Assembly: GCA_039881045.1 (NCBI GenBank)
Contig: JAYWVB010000003.1
Span: 1,240,001 to 1,304,000, forward strand
From: Chaetomium olivaceum
Taxonomy: Eukaryota > Ascomycota > Sordariomycetes > Sordariales > Chaetomiaceae
Length of the DNA: 64,000 nt
Direction of reading: 5' to 3'
Shown: positions 45,397 to 58,699 of the stretch, in pieces
How the letters are laid out: each line of letters opens with the position of its first letter
How positions within the stretch are numbered: position 1 is the stretch's first letter
Notes under the pieces: model-generated
Told to the model about the DNA's origin: nothing
The model's input: only the letters and a program-made list of their open reading frames with translations
The model's database searches: none
Made by a program: the position numbers and the translations under genes

Positions 45397-48300
45397 TTGA
45401 TTGATGGATTGATTGATGATGGGGCTCTTTATTTATTGGTGATGGATGGATGGGTCTTGTTGGGTGTGTTGGGTTGTTGCCGCAGGGACTGTGGGTGGCT
45501 TGGGGTTAATGAGGAGCTGGTTAGTGAGGGAGGAAGCGTTGTCTGGGACCTGACCTAAGATGGTGGTCTAGCGATGGAAAGGGTTGGTTTAGTGCCCGAT
45601 GGGAGGTTCACAGTGCCTGATCGGAGGAAGATTGTTTTCTTGAGCGGGGTGTGTGTTTGTCTCGCCCCCGAGCGGGTTGGGCGGTACGCGCGGGAGGAGG
45701 ATGGGTAGGGTGGGGTTGGCTTGACGCAGTTGGTTTTTGCCCTGTCTCTCTCTGTTTGTTGATGCGGATACCTTGCTTGCGTGGCTTGGCTTCGGTGGTT
45801 TTGAGGGTCTGGTTGGGTTTGGGTTTGGGCCGGGCTGGGTTTGGGTTGGCCGGCCGGAGGTGTTGGTGCGGAATACCTTATACACTTTGACTTAATTTCT
45901 TTTGTAGTTTTTGGTTCCATTCTTTTTTTCTTACCTCTCCGAGTCTTGTTCTTGGTCCCGAGTTTCGTTCTTGGTTCTGCTGAGCACACATGCCCTATCG
46001 TGTTATCGACCTTCGACTGGGTTTGCTCGTAATTATGGTGATTTATTCTCAGGCAAGGGGTTTCTTATTCTCTTATTTGGATTTATGCATAGCGCCTGGA
46101 TCGAGCATTTTCACAATGATTCCCACACCTCCGTCCGGCAAGCGCTGCGCGATGGTGATTTTCCCAGACTTATTATCCCTGCACATGCTCTGCATTACTT
46201 TTATCTTCTGGAAGACAAACCCATGTTCCTATGCACATACGCGCAGAACGAGAGTTACGAATTCACATGCCTCTGTTTTGTATGACCCCCGTCGACTCGA
46301 TGTGCAGCTGTGTCATGCCCGTCATGCTCGTCATGTCCCTGCAGGACCCGGACAACACCCCGACAAGCTTAATCCGACATCGCGTCTGTCTCGGGCACGC
46401 ACTGTACACATTACATACACCTGGAACGGTCTGGCGTGCTGTGCGTAGGGCTGAACGGGGTGAAGAATGAGTGGCTGCATGGGGTGTCGCTGCCCTCGCA
46501 TGGCGGGTGGGTTATCGTACGATTTTGATGTCAGACCACCACGGTGGGGAACCGTTTGGCTGGGTCGCCTGGTCCGCTTGGGCTGGCTCGCTGCGGGTGT
46601 GATTCTGGGGAACGGCAGCCGGCCGAGATCGATCTAACTTTGTATGCATGTATGGATGTATATGTTGGTCATCTTCCCGTTGTTTCAACGGCGGGATACT
46701 GTTTGGGACTGTCTCGGTCCGATCGTGAATTGCGGCGGCCGCAACATGGAATACACCTCAGCCCTGGTTATGGCGTGTCTGTCATCGCCAGATAACTCCC
46801 TACACTAAAAGCTTTCGATAACACCGCGTTTTAGGATTACACTACATACACAGTACAGTGGACTGTGGTGACCTTCGCATTCAAGTCGAAGTAACCAAAT
46901 GCTTACCTTGCATATTGACATCAACTTTCGTAATCACCGGGACTTCGGAGGCGGCGTCGCTTCCTCGGTACTTTCGCTACGGCCCGGCCCGAGATGGGCA
47001 GGTGCCTCACCTGCACGTCGCCGACGAGAAAAGAGATGGTAAGGGGGAGGGGGAAACACGGTACAGAAAGCGGAGGCACGATGCTGCAATTGACTGCAAA
47101 GATGTCCCGCGATGATTTCGTGGGTTTGGTGGTTTGATGGCTTGGTGGTTTGGTATCGTCGCAGTCGGAATCGGAGAGCAGAGCCGGAGTAAATTCTTAC
47201 AGTAAACGGGCGGGAGTAAGCGACCCCAACCCTCAAACAGGTAATTTCCTCATTCCCTCCCCATTTGGCCGAAAACGAAGCCAGTCCGCGGTTGACATGG
47301 TCGGATGATGCCACCACCAACTCTCATTCCGGCAAACGCCCCGAAAGCCAACAGAACAAAAAGCTCGCCTGCGCTTATCTGAACTCGGCGTTGGTCGGAT
47401 GAATGTTGGGGATCTGCGGGTCCAGCTCCGGCCCCACGCTGTTTCGACATTTCGTCGATCGGGCTAGCCGGGGTGCCCGGCCCGAAGTGGGAACTCAACA
47501 ATTGGGGATCTCTGACAGCTGGCGAGTGCCACCGCTCAACAGCGACTGATGCACTTTTTCGAGATGCGCCACACGAAACACGACTGCTAGGGCGGAAGAT
47601 TCGACAGCCTATGAATCGCAACTCGGGCTTCCCTTCAGAAACGCATTCTCTTTTGCGCTTCAAGTAGCAAACTTCTCTCTTCTATCTTGCCACATTTTGT
47701 CCGAACTTCCCCGCCTCGCCCGTGTCTGTGCTCAGATCCACCGGGCTGATCTTTCGCCAGGGGCAGCATGAGCCGCAGGAAATTGGTTGAACGACGAAGA
47801 ATGAGTTTTGGATCGGATTTCGGTTGTTGAGACTGCAGTGCTGTCCCGCCTGTCATGGGCCCACTTATCCTCAAGTCCCGGTTGACTTGAAGACACCACG
47901 TAGTTAACCACACGGTCAACTTGCTGCCAGTTAAGCGACGACTCCATCGTGGACCAGCAATTGAAGCGTGGAAAGGGCGGTAGGAGCGAAATCCAACCAT
48001 GTTGAACAATAAGGTTGCTATACATGGCAGCCCGCCACTCTCGGACATCGGATGGCGCTGCCCGACTCCAGTGTTAGGTTTCCGGGAGTCTTGGCATATC
48101 CGGTCCGAAAGCTGCCACAGAGAAGGGCACTGTGAAAGATACCACCGGTTCGGTAAAGACTTCGAGGTTGGGGCGGCGGTTAACAGTTGAGATTGTCTTC
48201 CAAAAGCTATTTCCGTTTTGGGGAGGTCGAGAGCCACGAGGAAAGCAAGGGGTCGAGTTTTGCGTGTTCTTGATTCCCCAACCTGAATCCCCCGAACCGT

Positions 48301-49237
48301 TCTTGGACCTGGCCGACTACCGACTGTCGGGCGTACTGTGTTGGATAGATTAGGGACGACTCGACCGAACCCCGAGCCGGGAATAGCGGGGCCCCCGCAC
48401 CGTCTGAGGTACCCGGCCTGGAAGAGTCCATTGGAAACCTGCGAAAAAAAGAGAGAAGTGAATAGAGGCGAGCATATGTCCGGCTATTAAAACCACGCCG
48501 CATTCCCAGTTACGAAGAACCGTGCGCAACTTTGGATCGATCCCGTTTTAAAACATTCGTGGGGTACACCAGGGAGTTCCGAGGGGTGGTGTCCTCGGAC
48601 TGTGCCAGTTTCGGGTTCTACGCACTGTCATTTTCGGTCCCACCTCCCGTACCCATGCATGCAGAATCCCACCAGAAACTCTCAAGATTGCCATTCATCT
48701 AGCCCGCTACCCCCCCCTGCCCAACGCGTGGTTGCCCTCCCACTCCTTCCATTAATTCCCCAAAACTACTTGCGTGGCAGCCACTGGGCACGAGATCGAC
48801 CTTCGCTTCTTGTTCTTCGTTTTTTACGGTGGTCTCCTGTTATAATCGGCGTTCGAGTCTCCATCCCTTGCTGACTTTGCCCGGGCAATTTGTCGACGCT
48901 GTCCCATGTTATCTTGCTTGTCGAGGAGAGCATCTTTCTTTTAGGAAGCTCGCGCGGCGCATTAAGGTACGGCTTGCTCCCCAGATTATATGGTAGGGTT
49001 CGGAAATGCTGACGGCAGGACGTGGGGGTACGAACAGCTTTGCATCCAGCTATCCTACTTGCGCCTCGAACCAAATATTTTCTCGGAACCCACGTACATT
49101 CCGGAAAACTACCCGACTCCCGAACCCCCGCCTATTCCGAGTCTTACACCCACCCTTGCGGTTTGCACAAAGTGGTAGAACTCGGCCGGGCATTCACCTT
49201 TCGTTCATAATCTTGACGATTTACACCGAGAGCAACA
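45397..49237. other. 3.8-kb intergenic region before ACC1
   Basis: A (GATT)n-like stretch at about 45395-45420 and T/G-rich DNA mark the NudE 3' side. The remainder lacks a supported gene; frames at 45911-46285 (+), 47250-47663 (-) and 47635-48237 (-) have no recognised domain. The right end must hold the acetyl-CoA carboxylase promoter and leader. Confidence 0.4.
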
Positions 49238-52200
49238 ATGGCGGAAACCAACGGTCATGCTAACGCCGTTCCCAATGGCACCCAACAATACGCCGAGGCG
49301 CATAGTCTCCCTTCGCACTTTATTGGTGGCAACAAGTTGGAGAATGCTCCCGCCTCCAAAGTCAAGGAGTTCGTGGCCAGCCACAATGGCCACACGGTCA
49401 TTACAAACGTGAGTGTGTCCGACACCCCCAGGCTCGGGCCCCTCGACTTTGTTCAAGTGCCCCGCTGACAGTCATTGCTTCCCTGCAGGTCCTGATTGCC
49501 AACAACGGTATCGCCGCCGTTAAGGAGATCCGATCAGTACGGAAATGGGCGTACGAGACCTTCGGCGACGAGCGGGCCATCAAGTTCACCGTGATGGCCA
49601 CGCCCGAAGATCTTCAAGCGAACGCCGACTACATCCGCATGGCAGACCACTATGTGGAGGTACCCGGCGGCACAAATAACCACAACTACGCCAACGTTGA
49701 GCTCATCGTTGACGTGGCAGAGCGCATGGACGTCCATGCGGTCTGGGCAGGATGGTGAGTTCAGCACGAGCGACGGACGATGGTCGAGATCTGATACTGA
49801 CGGATAACCAATTAGGGGTCACGCATCCGAGAACCCAAAGCTCCCTGAGTCACTCGCAGCATCACCAAAGAAGATTGTCTTTATCGGCCCCCCTGGCTCT
49901 GCCATGCGCTCTCTCGGTGACAAGATTTCATCAACTATTGTCGCCCAACACGCGGACGTGCCCTGCATTCCCTGGTCTGGCACGGGTGTCGACGAGGTCA
50001 GCGTTGACGACAAGGGGATCGTAACGGTTCCCGACGACGTCTACCTCAAGGGATGCGTGAACTCGTGGCAGGAGGGCCTGAAGAAGGCCAAGGAGATCGG
50101 CTTCCCGGTCATGGTCAAGGCATCCGAGGGTGGTGGCGGCAAGGGTATCCGGAAGGTGTTGGATGAGGAGAACTTCGAGGAGCTGTATAAGGCGGCAGCT
50201 AGCGAGATTCCCGGCTCGCCCATTTTCATCATGAAGTTGGCGGATAGTGCCAGGCATTTGGAGGTCCAATTACTGGCTGATCAATACGGCAACAACATCT
50301 CGCTCTTTGGCAGAGATTGCTCGGTTCAGCGGAGACATCAAAAGATTATCGAGGAGGCGCCGGTCACAATTGCCAAGTCCACCACCTTTAAGGCCATGGA
50401 AGATGCCGCTGTCCGCCTCGGCAGACTCGTTGGCTACGTCTCTGCTGGCACCGTCGAGTATCTCTACTCGCACGCCGACGACAAGTTCTACTTCCTCGAA
50501 CTCAACCCTCGTCTCCAAGTCGAGCATCCGACCACAGAAATGGTCAGCGGTGTCAACCTGCCTGCTGCCCAGCTTCAGGTCGCCATGGGTCTCCCCCTTC
50601 ACCGTATCCGGGACATCCGACTTCTGTACGGTGTTGACCCCAAGACCTCGACGGAAATCGATTTCGAGTTCAAGAACCCGGAGAGCGAGAAGACGCAGAG
50701 GCGCCCGACGCCCAAGGGTCACACCACCGCTTGCCGTATCACCTCCGAGGATCCGGGCGAGGGCTTCAAGCCATCGAACGGTGTGCTCCACGACCTGAAC
50801 TTCCGCTCGAGTTCCAACGTGTGGGGTTACTTCTCTGTCGGTTCGGCCGGTGGTATTCACAGTTTCTCCGACTCTCAGTTCGGGCACATCTTTGCCTACG
50901 GTGAGAACCGTGCTGCCTCCCGGAAACACATGGTTGTTGCTTTGAAGGAGCTCAGTATCCGCGGTGATTTCCGTACCACTGTCGAGTACCTAATCAAGCT
51001 CCTCGAGACGGACGCCTTTGAGCAAAACACAATCACCACCGGCTGGCTCGACGAGCTGATCTCCAAGAAGCTCACGGCTGAGAGGCCCGACACCATGCTC
51101 GCCATTGTTTGTGGCGCTGTCACGAAGGCTCATATCGCTAGCGAGTCGTGTATCGCCGAGTACCGCGGCGGTCTCGAGAAGGGCCAAGTTCCCGCCAAGG
51201 ATATTCTTAAGACCGTTTTTCCCGTCGACTTTATTTACGAAGGATTCCGCTACAAGTTTACCGTTACGCGCTCTAGCACCGACAGCTACCGCCTCTTCAT
51301 CAACGGCTCCAAGTGCACCGTCGGCGTGCGTGCCCTAAGCGATGGTGGTCTCCTCGTTCTTCTTAATGGTCGTAGTCACAACGTCTACTGGAAGGAAGAA
51401 GTTGCTGCCACGCGCATGTCCGTCGACGGCAAGACATGCCTGCTTGAGCAGGAGAACGACCCCACTCAACTACGGTCTCCCTCTCCTGGCAAGCTAGTCA
51501 AGTACAATGTCGAAAACGGCGCCCATGTCCGCTCCGGCCAGACCTTTGCCGAGGTCGAAGTCATGAAGATGTACATGCCCCTTATTGCGCAAGAGGACGG
51601 TATTGTTCAGCTCATCAAGCAACCGGGTGCCACCCTCGAAGCCGGCGATATCTTGGGCATTCTCGCGCTTGACGACCCTAGCCGTGTCAAGCAAGCGCAG
51701 GCTTTCCTCGGCCAGCTCCCGCAATACGGCAACCCTGTCGTCGTTGGCAACAAGCCCTCCCAAATCTTTTCTCTAAAGTATAACACGCTCGCCAACATTC
51801 TCATGGGCTTCGATAACCAAGTTGTGATGCACGACACCTTGAAGGAGCTCATTGAGGTCCTTCGCGACGACAAGCTGCCGTACAGCGAGTTCTCGGCTCA
51901 GTTCTCGGCCCTGCATGCTCGCATGCCGCAAAAGCTGGATGCCCAGTTCACCCAGGCTTTGGACCGTGCTTTACAAAGACAGGTGGAGTTCCCCGCGCGG
52001 AACCTCATGAAGGTGTTCCAGAAGTGGATCGACGACAACATCCCGGTCAAGGCGGATGCCGACCTGCTCAGGACCACCCTGGCACCGCTCACTGACATCC
52101 TCGACCTGTACGCTGACGGCCAGAAGGCCCGCGAACTGAACGTCATCGCCGACTTGCTGTCTCAGTACGCCGATGTGGAGCGTCTCTTCTCTCCGGCCGC

Positions 52201-55200
52201 CGGTTGCAGGACGAGGAGGTGATCCTGAAGCTTCGTGACCAGAACAAGGACGACATCCAGAAGGTTGTCCAGACCGTCCTCTCTCACAGCAGAATCGCCG
52301 CCAAGAACTCTCTTGTGCTCGCCATTCTCGACGAATACCGTCCTAACAAACCGAACGTCGGGAATGTCGGGAAGGCTCTCCGGCCCGTCCTTCGCAAGCT
52401 GGCCGAGCTCGAGTCCCGCCAGACGGCCAAGGTCTCGCTCAAGGCTCGCGAGATCCTCATCCAGTGCGCCCTCCCGTCACTCGAGGAGCGGACCGCCCAG
52501 ATGGAGCACATTCTTCGGTCGTCGGTTGTCGAGTCCCGCTACGGTGAGACTGGCTGGGACCACCGCGAGCCGAACTTGGAGGTTATTAAAGAGGTTGTCG
52601 ACTCCAAGTACACCGTCTTTGACGTCTTGACGCTCTTCTTTGCCCACGAAGACCCCTGGGTGTCCTTGGCCGCTCTGGAAACCTACGTCCGTCGTGCTTA
52701 CCGTGCCTACAATCTCAAGAAGATCGAGTACCAAACCGACGAAACCGATACCCCCGCCTTTGTGTCCTGGGACTTTGCCCTCCGCAAGATTGGCCAGTCG
52801 GAGTTTGGGCTCCCTGTGCAGTCGGCCGCTCCGTCCACCCCTGCAACGCCGATCGACCAGACCTTCTCGAGGATCAGCTCCATCAGCGACATGTCGTATC
52901 TGTCCCAGCGGACACGGGATGAGCCGGTTCGGAAGGGTGTGATCATTCCTTGCAAGTATCTCGATGATGCCGAGGACATGCTTTCCAGGGCTCTCGACAC
53001 ACTGCCGCTGCTAGGGAACCGCAGGAGGGTTGGAACCCCCCTTTCTGCTCTCAGTGACATGCGTCGGCCAGCGCCGCCTCCCCGCCTCGACAGCCTGGAT
53101 GAGCTTTCCGCCGTGGTCAACGTTGCAGTCCGGGACGCTGAGGGCCGTAGCGATGAGGAGACATTGAAGGATATCCTGCCTTTGGTGGAGCAATTCAAGG
53201 AAGACCTCTTCGCCCGCCGTGTGCGCCGCCTCACCTTTATTTGCGGCCGTAACGACGGCTCTTACCCCGTACTACACCTTTAGAGGGCCGAATTACATCG
53301 AAGACGACAGCATTCGTCATATCGAGCCGTCCCTTGCCTTCCAGCTTGAACTCGCGCGCCTCTCCAAGTTCAAGATCAAGCCGGTTTTCACCGAGAACAA
53401 GAACATCCACGTCTACGAGGGCATCGGTAAAGACGTCGAGACCGACAGGCGCTTCTTCACGCGTGCCGTCATCCGCCCGGCAGGCTCCGTGACGAGATTC
53501 CCACTGCTGAGTACTTGATCTCGGAGGCCGATCGCGTCATCAACGACATCTTCGACGCCCTCGAGATCATTGGCACGAGCAACTCGGATTTGAACCACAT
53601 GTTCATCAACTTCAGCCCCATCTTCCAGTTGCAGCCTCAGGAGGTCGAGCATTCGCTGCAGGGTTTCTTGGACCGATTCGGCCCTCGTGGTTGGCGCCTG
53701 CGCGTTGCCAACGTCGAAATCCGTATTATTTGTACGGACCCGGTCACGGGCCAGCCGTATCCCCTGCGTGTCATTATTACCAACACGTCAGGATACGTCA
53801 TCCAGGTCGAGATGTACGCCGAGCGCAAGTCGGAGAAGGGCGAGTGGGTTTTCCACTCTATCGGCGGCACCACCAAGATCGGCGCGATGCACCTGCTCCC
53901 CGTTTCGACGCCGTATCCTACAAAGAACTGGCTACAGCCGAAGCGGTACAAGGCCCACATCATGGGCACCCAGTATGTCTATGACTTCCCGGAACTCTTC
54001 CGCCAGGCGATCCAGAACAGCTGGACCACCGCTGCCAAGGCGCAACCTTCGCTGGCGGGTGAGCAGCCGCCCACCGGTGAATGCATCGATTATAACGAAC
54101 TGGTGCTGGACGACCAGGACAACCTCGCGGAGGTGTCTCGTGAGCCCGGTACCAACTCGTGCGGTATGGTGGGTTGGCTCATCAAGGCTCGCACGCCCGA
54201 GTACCCCAAGGGCCGCCGGTTCGTCGTTGTGGCCAATGACATCACCTACAACATTGGCTCCTTCGGCCCCAAAGAGGACAACTTCTTCTTCAAGTGCACG
54301 GAGCTGGCTCGCAAGCTAGGTATTCCCCGCATCTACCTGTCGGCAAACTCGGGTGCGCGCCTGGGTCTGGCCACCGAGCTGATGCCTCACTTCAACGTCG
54401 CTTGGAACGATGCCGAGAAGCCCGAGGCTGGTTTCAAGTACTTGTATCTCAAGGACGAGGCCAAGCGTCGGTTTGAGACTGAGGTCATCACCGAGGAAGT
54501 CACCGAAGACGGCGAGAAGCGCCACAAGATTGTCACGATCGTGGGTGCCGAAGACGGCTTGGGTGTCGAATGCTTGCGTGGGTCTGGCTTGATCGCCGGT
54601 GCCACGAGCCGGGCTTACACCGACATCTTCACCTGCACGCTCGTGACCTGCCGCTCTGTTGGTAAGTTCATAACCTGTACCCCCTGGGTCTCGTCTCACA
54701 TAAGCTAACTTTTCTAGGTATTGGTGCGTACCTTGTCCGTCTCGGCCAGCGTGCTGTGCAAATTGAGGGCCAACCGATCATCCTCACTGGCGCTCCGGCA
54801 CTCAACAACCTGCTCGGCCGCGAGGTCTACACCTCCAACCTGCAGCTCGGTGGCACTCAGATCATGTACCGGAACGGTGTCTCTCACTTGACCGCCAACG
54901 ACGACTTTGCCGGTGTCTCCAAGATTGTCGAGTGGATGTCTTTTGTCCCGGACAAGCGCAACAGCCCTCTTCCCATCCGGGCTAGCATCGACGACTGGGA
55001 CCGTGATGTCGTTTACACCCCGCCGCAGAAGCAGCCCTACGACGTGAGGTGGATGATTGCCGGCAAGCAGGATGAGGATAGCTTCCAGCCCGGTTTGTTT
55101 GACAAGGATTCCTTTGTCGAGACGCTGGGTGGCTGGGCCCGCACTGTGGTGGTTGGCCGCGCCCGTCTCGGCGGCATCCCCATGGGTGTTATTGCCGTCG

Positions 55201-56294
55201 AGACTCGCTCGGTCGAAAACATCACGCCCGCCGATCCTGCCAACCCCGACTCGATTGAGCAGCTGACGAACGAGGCCGGCGGTGTGTGGTACCCCAACTC
55301 GGCCTTCAAGACGGCACAGGCGATCAACGACTTCAACCACGGTGAGCAGCTGCCGCTCATGATCCTCGCCAACTGGCGTGGTTTCTCGGGGGGTCAGCGC
55401 GACATGTACAACGAGGTTCTCAAGTACGGCTCTTTCATCGTCGATGCCTTGGTCAAATTTGAGCAGCCGGTGTTCATCTACATCCCGCCCTTCGGTGAGC
55501 TACGCGGTGGTTCATGGGTCGTCGTGGACCCGACCATCAACCCCACCTTCATGGAGATGTATGCGGACGCGGAGGCCCGCGGTGGTGTCTTGGAACCCGA
55601 GGGTATTGTCGGCATCAAGTACCGCAAGGACAAGCAGCTCGAGACGATGGCCCGCCTCGACCCCTTGTACGCCAGCCTGAAGAAGCAGATGGCCAGCGAG
55701 GGTCTGTCCAAGGAGGAGACGGACAACATCAAGAAGCAGATGACGGTGCGCGAGCAGCAGCTCCTCCCGGTCTACGCCCAGATCAGCCTGCAGTATGCCG
55801 ACCTGCACGACCGCGCCGGGCGCATGAAGGCCAAGGGTGTCATCCGCGAGGTGCTCGAATGGCGCGAGGCCCGCCGCTTCTTCTACTGGCGCGTGCGCCG
55901 CAGACTCAACGAGGAATACACGCTCCGCCGCATCAACAACGCCACCGCCCCCGGCGGCGCCCACACCAAGGACGTGGCTGCCAGCGCGCAAGTCTCGGCC
56001 GAGGCCCGCAAGCGCCACCTGCACCTGCTCGAGGCGTGGTCGGGCATCCCCAACTTTGCCACCGACGACCGTGCCGTCGCGGAGTGGTACGAGGCCAACC
56101 GCAAACTGGTGCATGACAAGGTGGACGCGCTCAAGAAGGAGGCGATTGCGGCGGAGATGAGGGATCTAGTGCGTGTGGGCAGTGATGGGGTGGATGTTAC
56201 CGAGGGTGCGGCGTGGAAGGGTGTGCGGGATATGCTCAGGGTCATGCCGGTAGAGGAGAGGGATAAGGTGTTGGAGTTCCTGAAGCAAGTTTAA
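49238..56294 (+). CDS. acc1: acetyl-CoA carboxylase, four exons, three apparent indels
   Basis: Cytosolic multifunctional enzyme making malonyl-CoA, the committed step of fatty-acid synthesis. Introns lie at 49409-49488, 49755-49815 and 54662-54717. The biotin carboxylase part has VLIANNGIAAVKEIRSVR, the ATP-grasp loop KASEGGGGKGIRKV and LELNPRLQVEHPTTEMV. The biotin lysine is in EVMKM at about 51555. A central linker region leads to the carboxyltransferase, with SANSGARLGLATELMP and LANWRGFSGGQRDMY. About 2,270 residues are expected, the usual fungal length. The frame breaks at about 52192 (before GRRLQDEEV), 53263 (two bases missing before YYTFRGPNY) and 53481 (one G missing before RLRDEIPTAEYL). 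Since the gene is essential and otherwise conserved, these are most likely sequence errors. Stop TAA at 56292. Confidence 0.95.
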
Positions 56295-56849
56295 GGTTTT
56301 GTTAGATCTTTTCTTTTCTTTGGGCAAGGACTAGTTGTTAGCGGGTAATGGGTTGGGTGGGCGGTCTGTGGTGGTGATGGGTGGTGGGTGGTGGGTGGTG
56401 GTTTGTATGGTTAGCGTGATGAGCGAATGATAATGTTGTCTGTTACTGCTGCGTTCGTCTTGCTGTGCTGTGTATGGTGGTTCTGTGATTGTGATGGTTC
56501 TGTGACTGTGGTGGTTCTGTGACCGGTGTTATTGCTTCTGGTGGTGACCCCCCCTGCGATGGTGTCCCTTGTGTTTTCGGTGGTGTCGACCAAGGGGCCC
56601 AAGTTCAGCGGGGCAGTTGGGACAGTTGGGTTGGGATACACCGCTTCTCGATGGTTGGCTTCATATTGCAGAGAATGGTGTCTTTCCCAGCTGCTGCGAC
56701 ACGTCTCCCAACGGGAGCTGGTTTCCGTTTTGGAGCCTCCAACAGTCTGTGGTAGACAGCCAGTGGTTGAGTGGCACTTGTGGGGATGACGATGGCTTAA
56801 GGCCCTTAAGTTAAGGGGGGATTAAGGTACATCTAGCGTGTTCCAGAGT
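56295..56849. other. ACC1 3' region
   Basis: G/T-rich DNA with GTGGTTCTGTGA-type short repeats at about 56477-56523. No gene seen. Confidence 0.4.
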
Positions 56850-56955
56850 TGGTTTGTGAGGTGTTTGAGAGGTTGGTTTGTGAGATGCTTGAGAAGTTGG
56901 TTTGTGAGGTGCTTGAGAAGTTGGTTTGTGAGGTGCTTGAGAGGTTGGCTCGTTG
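56850..56955 (+). repeat. 24-bp minisatellite, about four copies
   Basis: Unit GTTGGTTTGTGAGGTGCTTG plus GAAA-like ending, with G/A changes between copies. Confidence 0.8.
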
Positions 56956-58268
56956 CGATGCTTCAGAGTTTGGCTTCCATATGGGCCGAGAGGTGATGAG
57001 TCCGGGGCCGAGAGAATGCTCAGGGGCGTTCTGAGACAGGGAGTGCGGACTGATTCTGACGCAGGCCGGTGTCCTCTCTCCTGCGTGTGACACATCGAAC
57101 CGACCAGAGAAAGGGGATGCTGGTGGGTTTCTTGATTGTACTGTGTCAACAACACGGTCCCTCTTCCCTAAGGTCTTGTCCCGTGCTACCAGTTCCATCT
57201 CACCGAGAATCACAGGACCAAGGACAGCACTGGCACTGCCACGTCGTCACCAGTTAAAGCCGGGCCCGTCTAAGTTGCAAACGCCTATTGGCCCCGGCAA
57301 ACCTTTGCTTGTTCGTCAAGTCGGGCGTTTGCCATGAGCACCACGGAATGACTCAGAGCGTCCGCGTTCAGCCTCAACTAACCTGTTCGAGCATATCTGG
57401 GGTTCTATGCCCAGCCGGGCTGCTTGCATGGTTGCCGTTACGGTATGACTTGAGACTCTTCTCCCGTTGACAATCGGCATGGAACCTCATCTCGTTCTTT
57501 ACCAGAACGAAAGTGTGGCTTGTGTTGGGTTTCACAGATCTGACGCGGCACGTGGCGCGTGTATGTTCGTGTTACGGTCAGGATCTAATAGTAGGGTTGC
57601 AGTAATCTCCGGTGCACTAAACATAGGGCAACGGGTGGGACAGTGGGAGGATGCGGCTCGTGGTAGGTTGTGCAGATCGGAGACAACACATGGAGTTGGT
57701 GTTTATTCGTGATGTTACCGGCAAGAGGCGGTGCAAAAGGTGGCTTCTACGTAGTTTCTGGTGTTGAAAACGGTTGTGTTGTCGACATGGTTCAGAACGC
57801 AATCAGTGTTGATTGTAGTGACACTTTGCAAGTTAAACTTGTGACCTGTCAGGGGATGTAGTAGAACGCTGGCAGAAAGCTGGCAACCTCATTGTGGCCT
57901 TGCCTACTACTGTACTTGGAGCAAGGTTGCGGTCCATGGTCGCCTGGTAGTGTACAGATCTGAGACAGCACATGGAGTTTGTGTCAGGTGTAACGAGGAG
58001 GAAAGTAACTAAGAGCGGCGTAACTGAGAGAAATACTGGGTGCGGCGACTTGTAACAGTAAGCTGGTGACATCTCCTTTTTGACGGCATATGACCATTTG
58101 TAGAAAGGGACAAAACAATCACGGCTACTCACTTATTGTTTGCTTGCAATATGATACTAGCTGAGAATGACCTTGCTCATAGTTGGGATCGCTGGAGAGC
58201 AAACCCTTTGCAACCTCAGTTGGCTTTCTTGACTCAGCACAATCACCTGGCAAACCAATGTTTCAAGA
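56956..58268. other. intergenic, with a diverged direct repeat
   Basis: 57675-57702 and 57956-57983 share AGATC(G/T)GAGACA(A/G)CACATGGAGTT, about 280 bp apart. No supported gene; short frames here do not match any family. Confidence 0.4.
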
Positions 58269-58286
58269 CACAAACACTGGAAATTA
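58269..58286 (+). repeat. left 18-bp target-site duplication of a LINE relic
   Basis: CACAAACACTGGAAATTA, repeated perfectly at 58486-58503. Confidence 0.85.
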
Positions 58287-58485
58287 TTATTATTATTATT
58301 ATTTCCTACACCGATATGCCCTGGGGCGCGCCGGTCCTTCTACTGCTATTTACAAAGGGAACCGTACCGTATAGGCCGGATAAAAACCTCTGTCTACCAC
58401 TTTGAGACAACAATCTGTGAATCCGTCATACTGCAAAAGAAAGGAGGCCCTTTGCCGGCCTCCGTGCCCTCTAGCCCTCCCCATC
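58287..58485 (-). mobile_element. 199-bp 5'-truncated LINE relic
   Basis: On the minus strand it ends in an (AAT)n tail and its sequence resembles the 3' end of the LINE at 8705-10859 (shared GGCGCGCCGG-like and GGCCGGAT blocks, and a GGAGGCC...GGCCTCC hairpin in each). It has only the terminal part of the element. The perfect duplications suggest a fairly recent insertion. Confidence 0.8.
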
Positions 58486-58503
58486 CACAAACACTGGAAA
58501 TTA
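58486..58503 (+). repeat. right 18-bp target-site duplication of the LINE relic
   Basis: Perfect copy of 58269-58286. Confidence 0.85.
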
Positions 58504-58699
58504 GTCCAGGTTGCTTTAGTGTTATCAATGTCGTGTATCGGACACTCCGTTCGGGTGAACGGCGTCATGGGCATACCACAGAGCCAGGAAATGAAGTATA
58601 AGTATACTTCAACATTAACCGTCTCCTTGGACTTTTATAGTCCGATATTATCATCAACATCAGCCAGTCCCTTTATCTCTACGCTAAGCCCTCACCACA

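Noticed and set aside
47635..48237. 200-codon minus-strand frame in the ACC1 upstream region
   Set aside because: No homology recognised and unstable composition.
49904..54708. Treating the ACC1 segments as separate genes
   Set aside because: Consecutive frames follow one known protein in order without promoters, starts or gaps between them.
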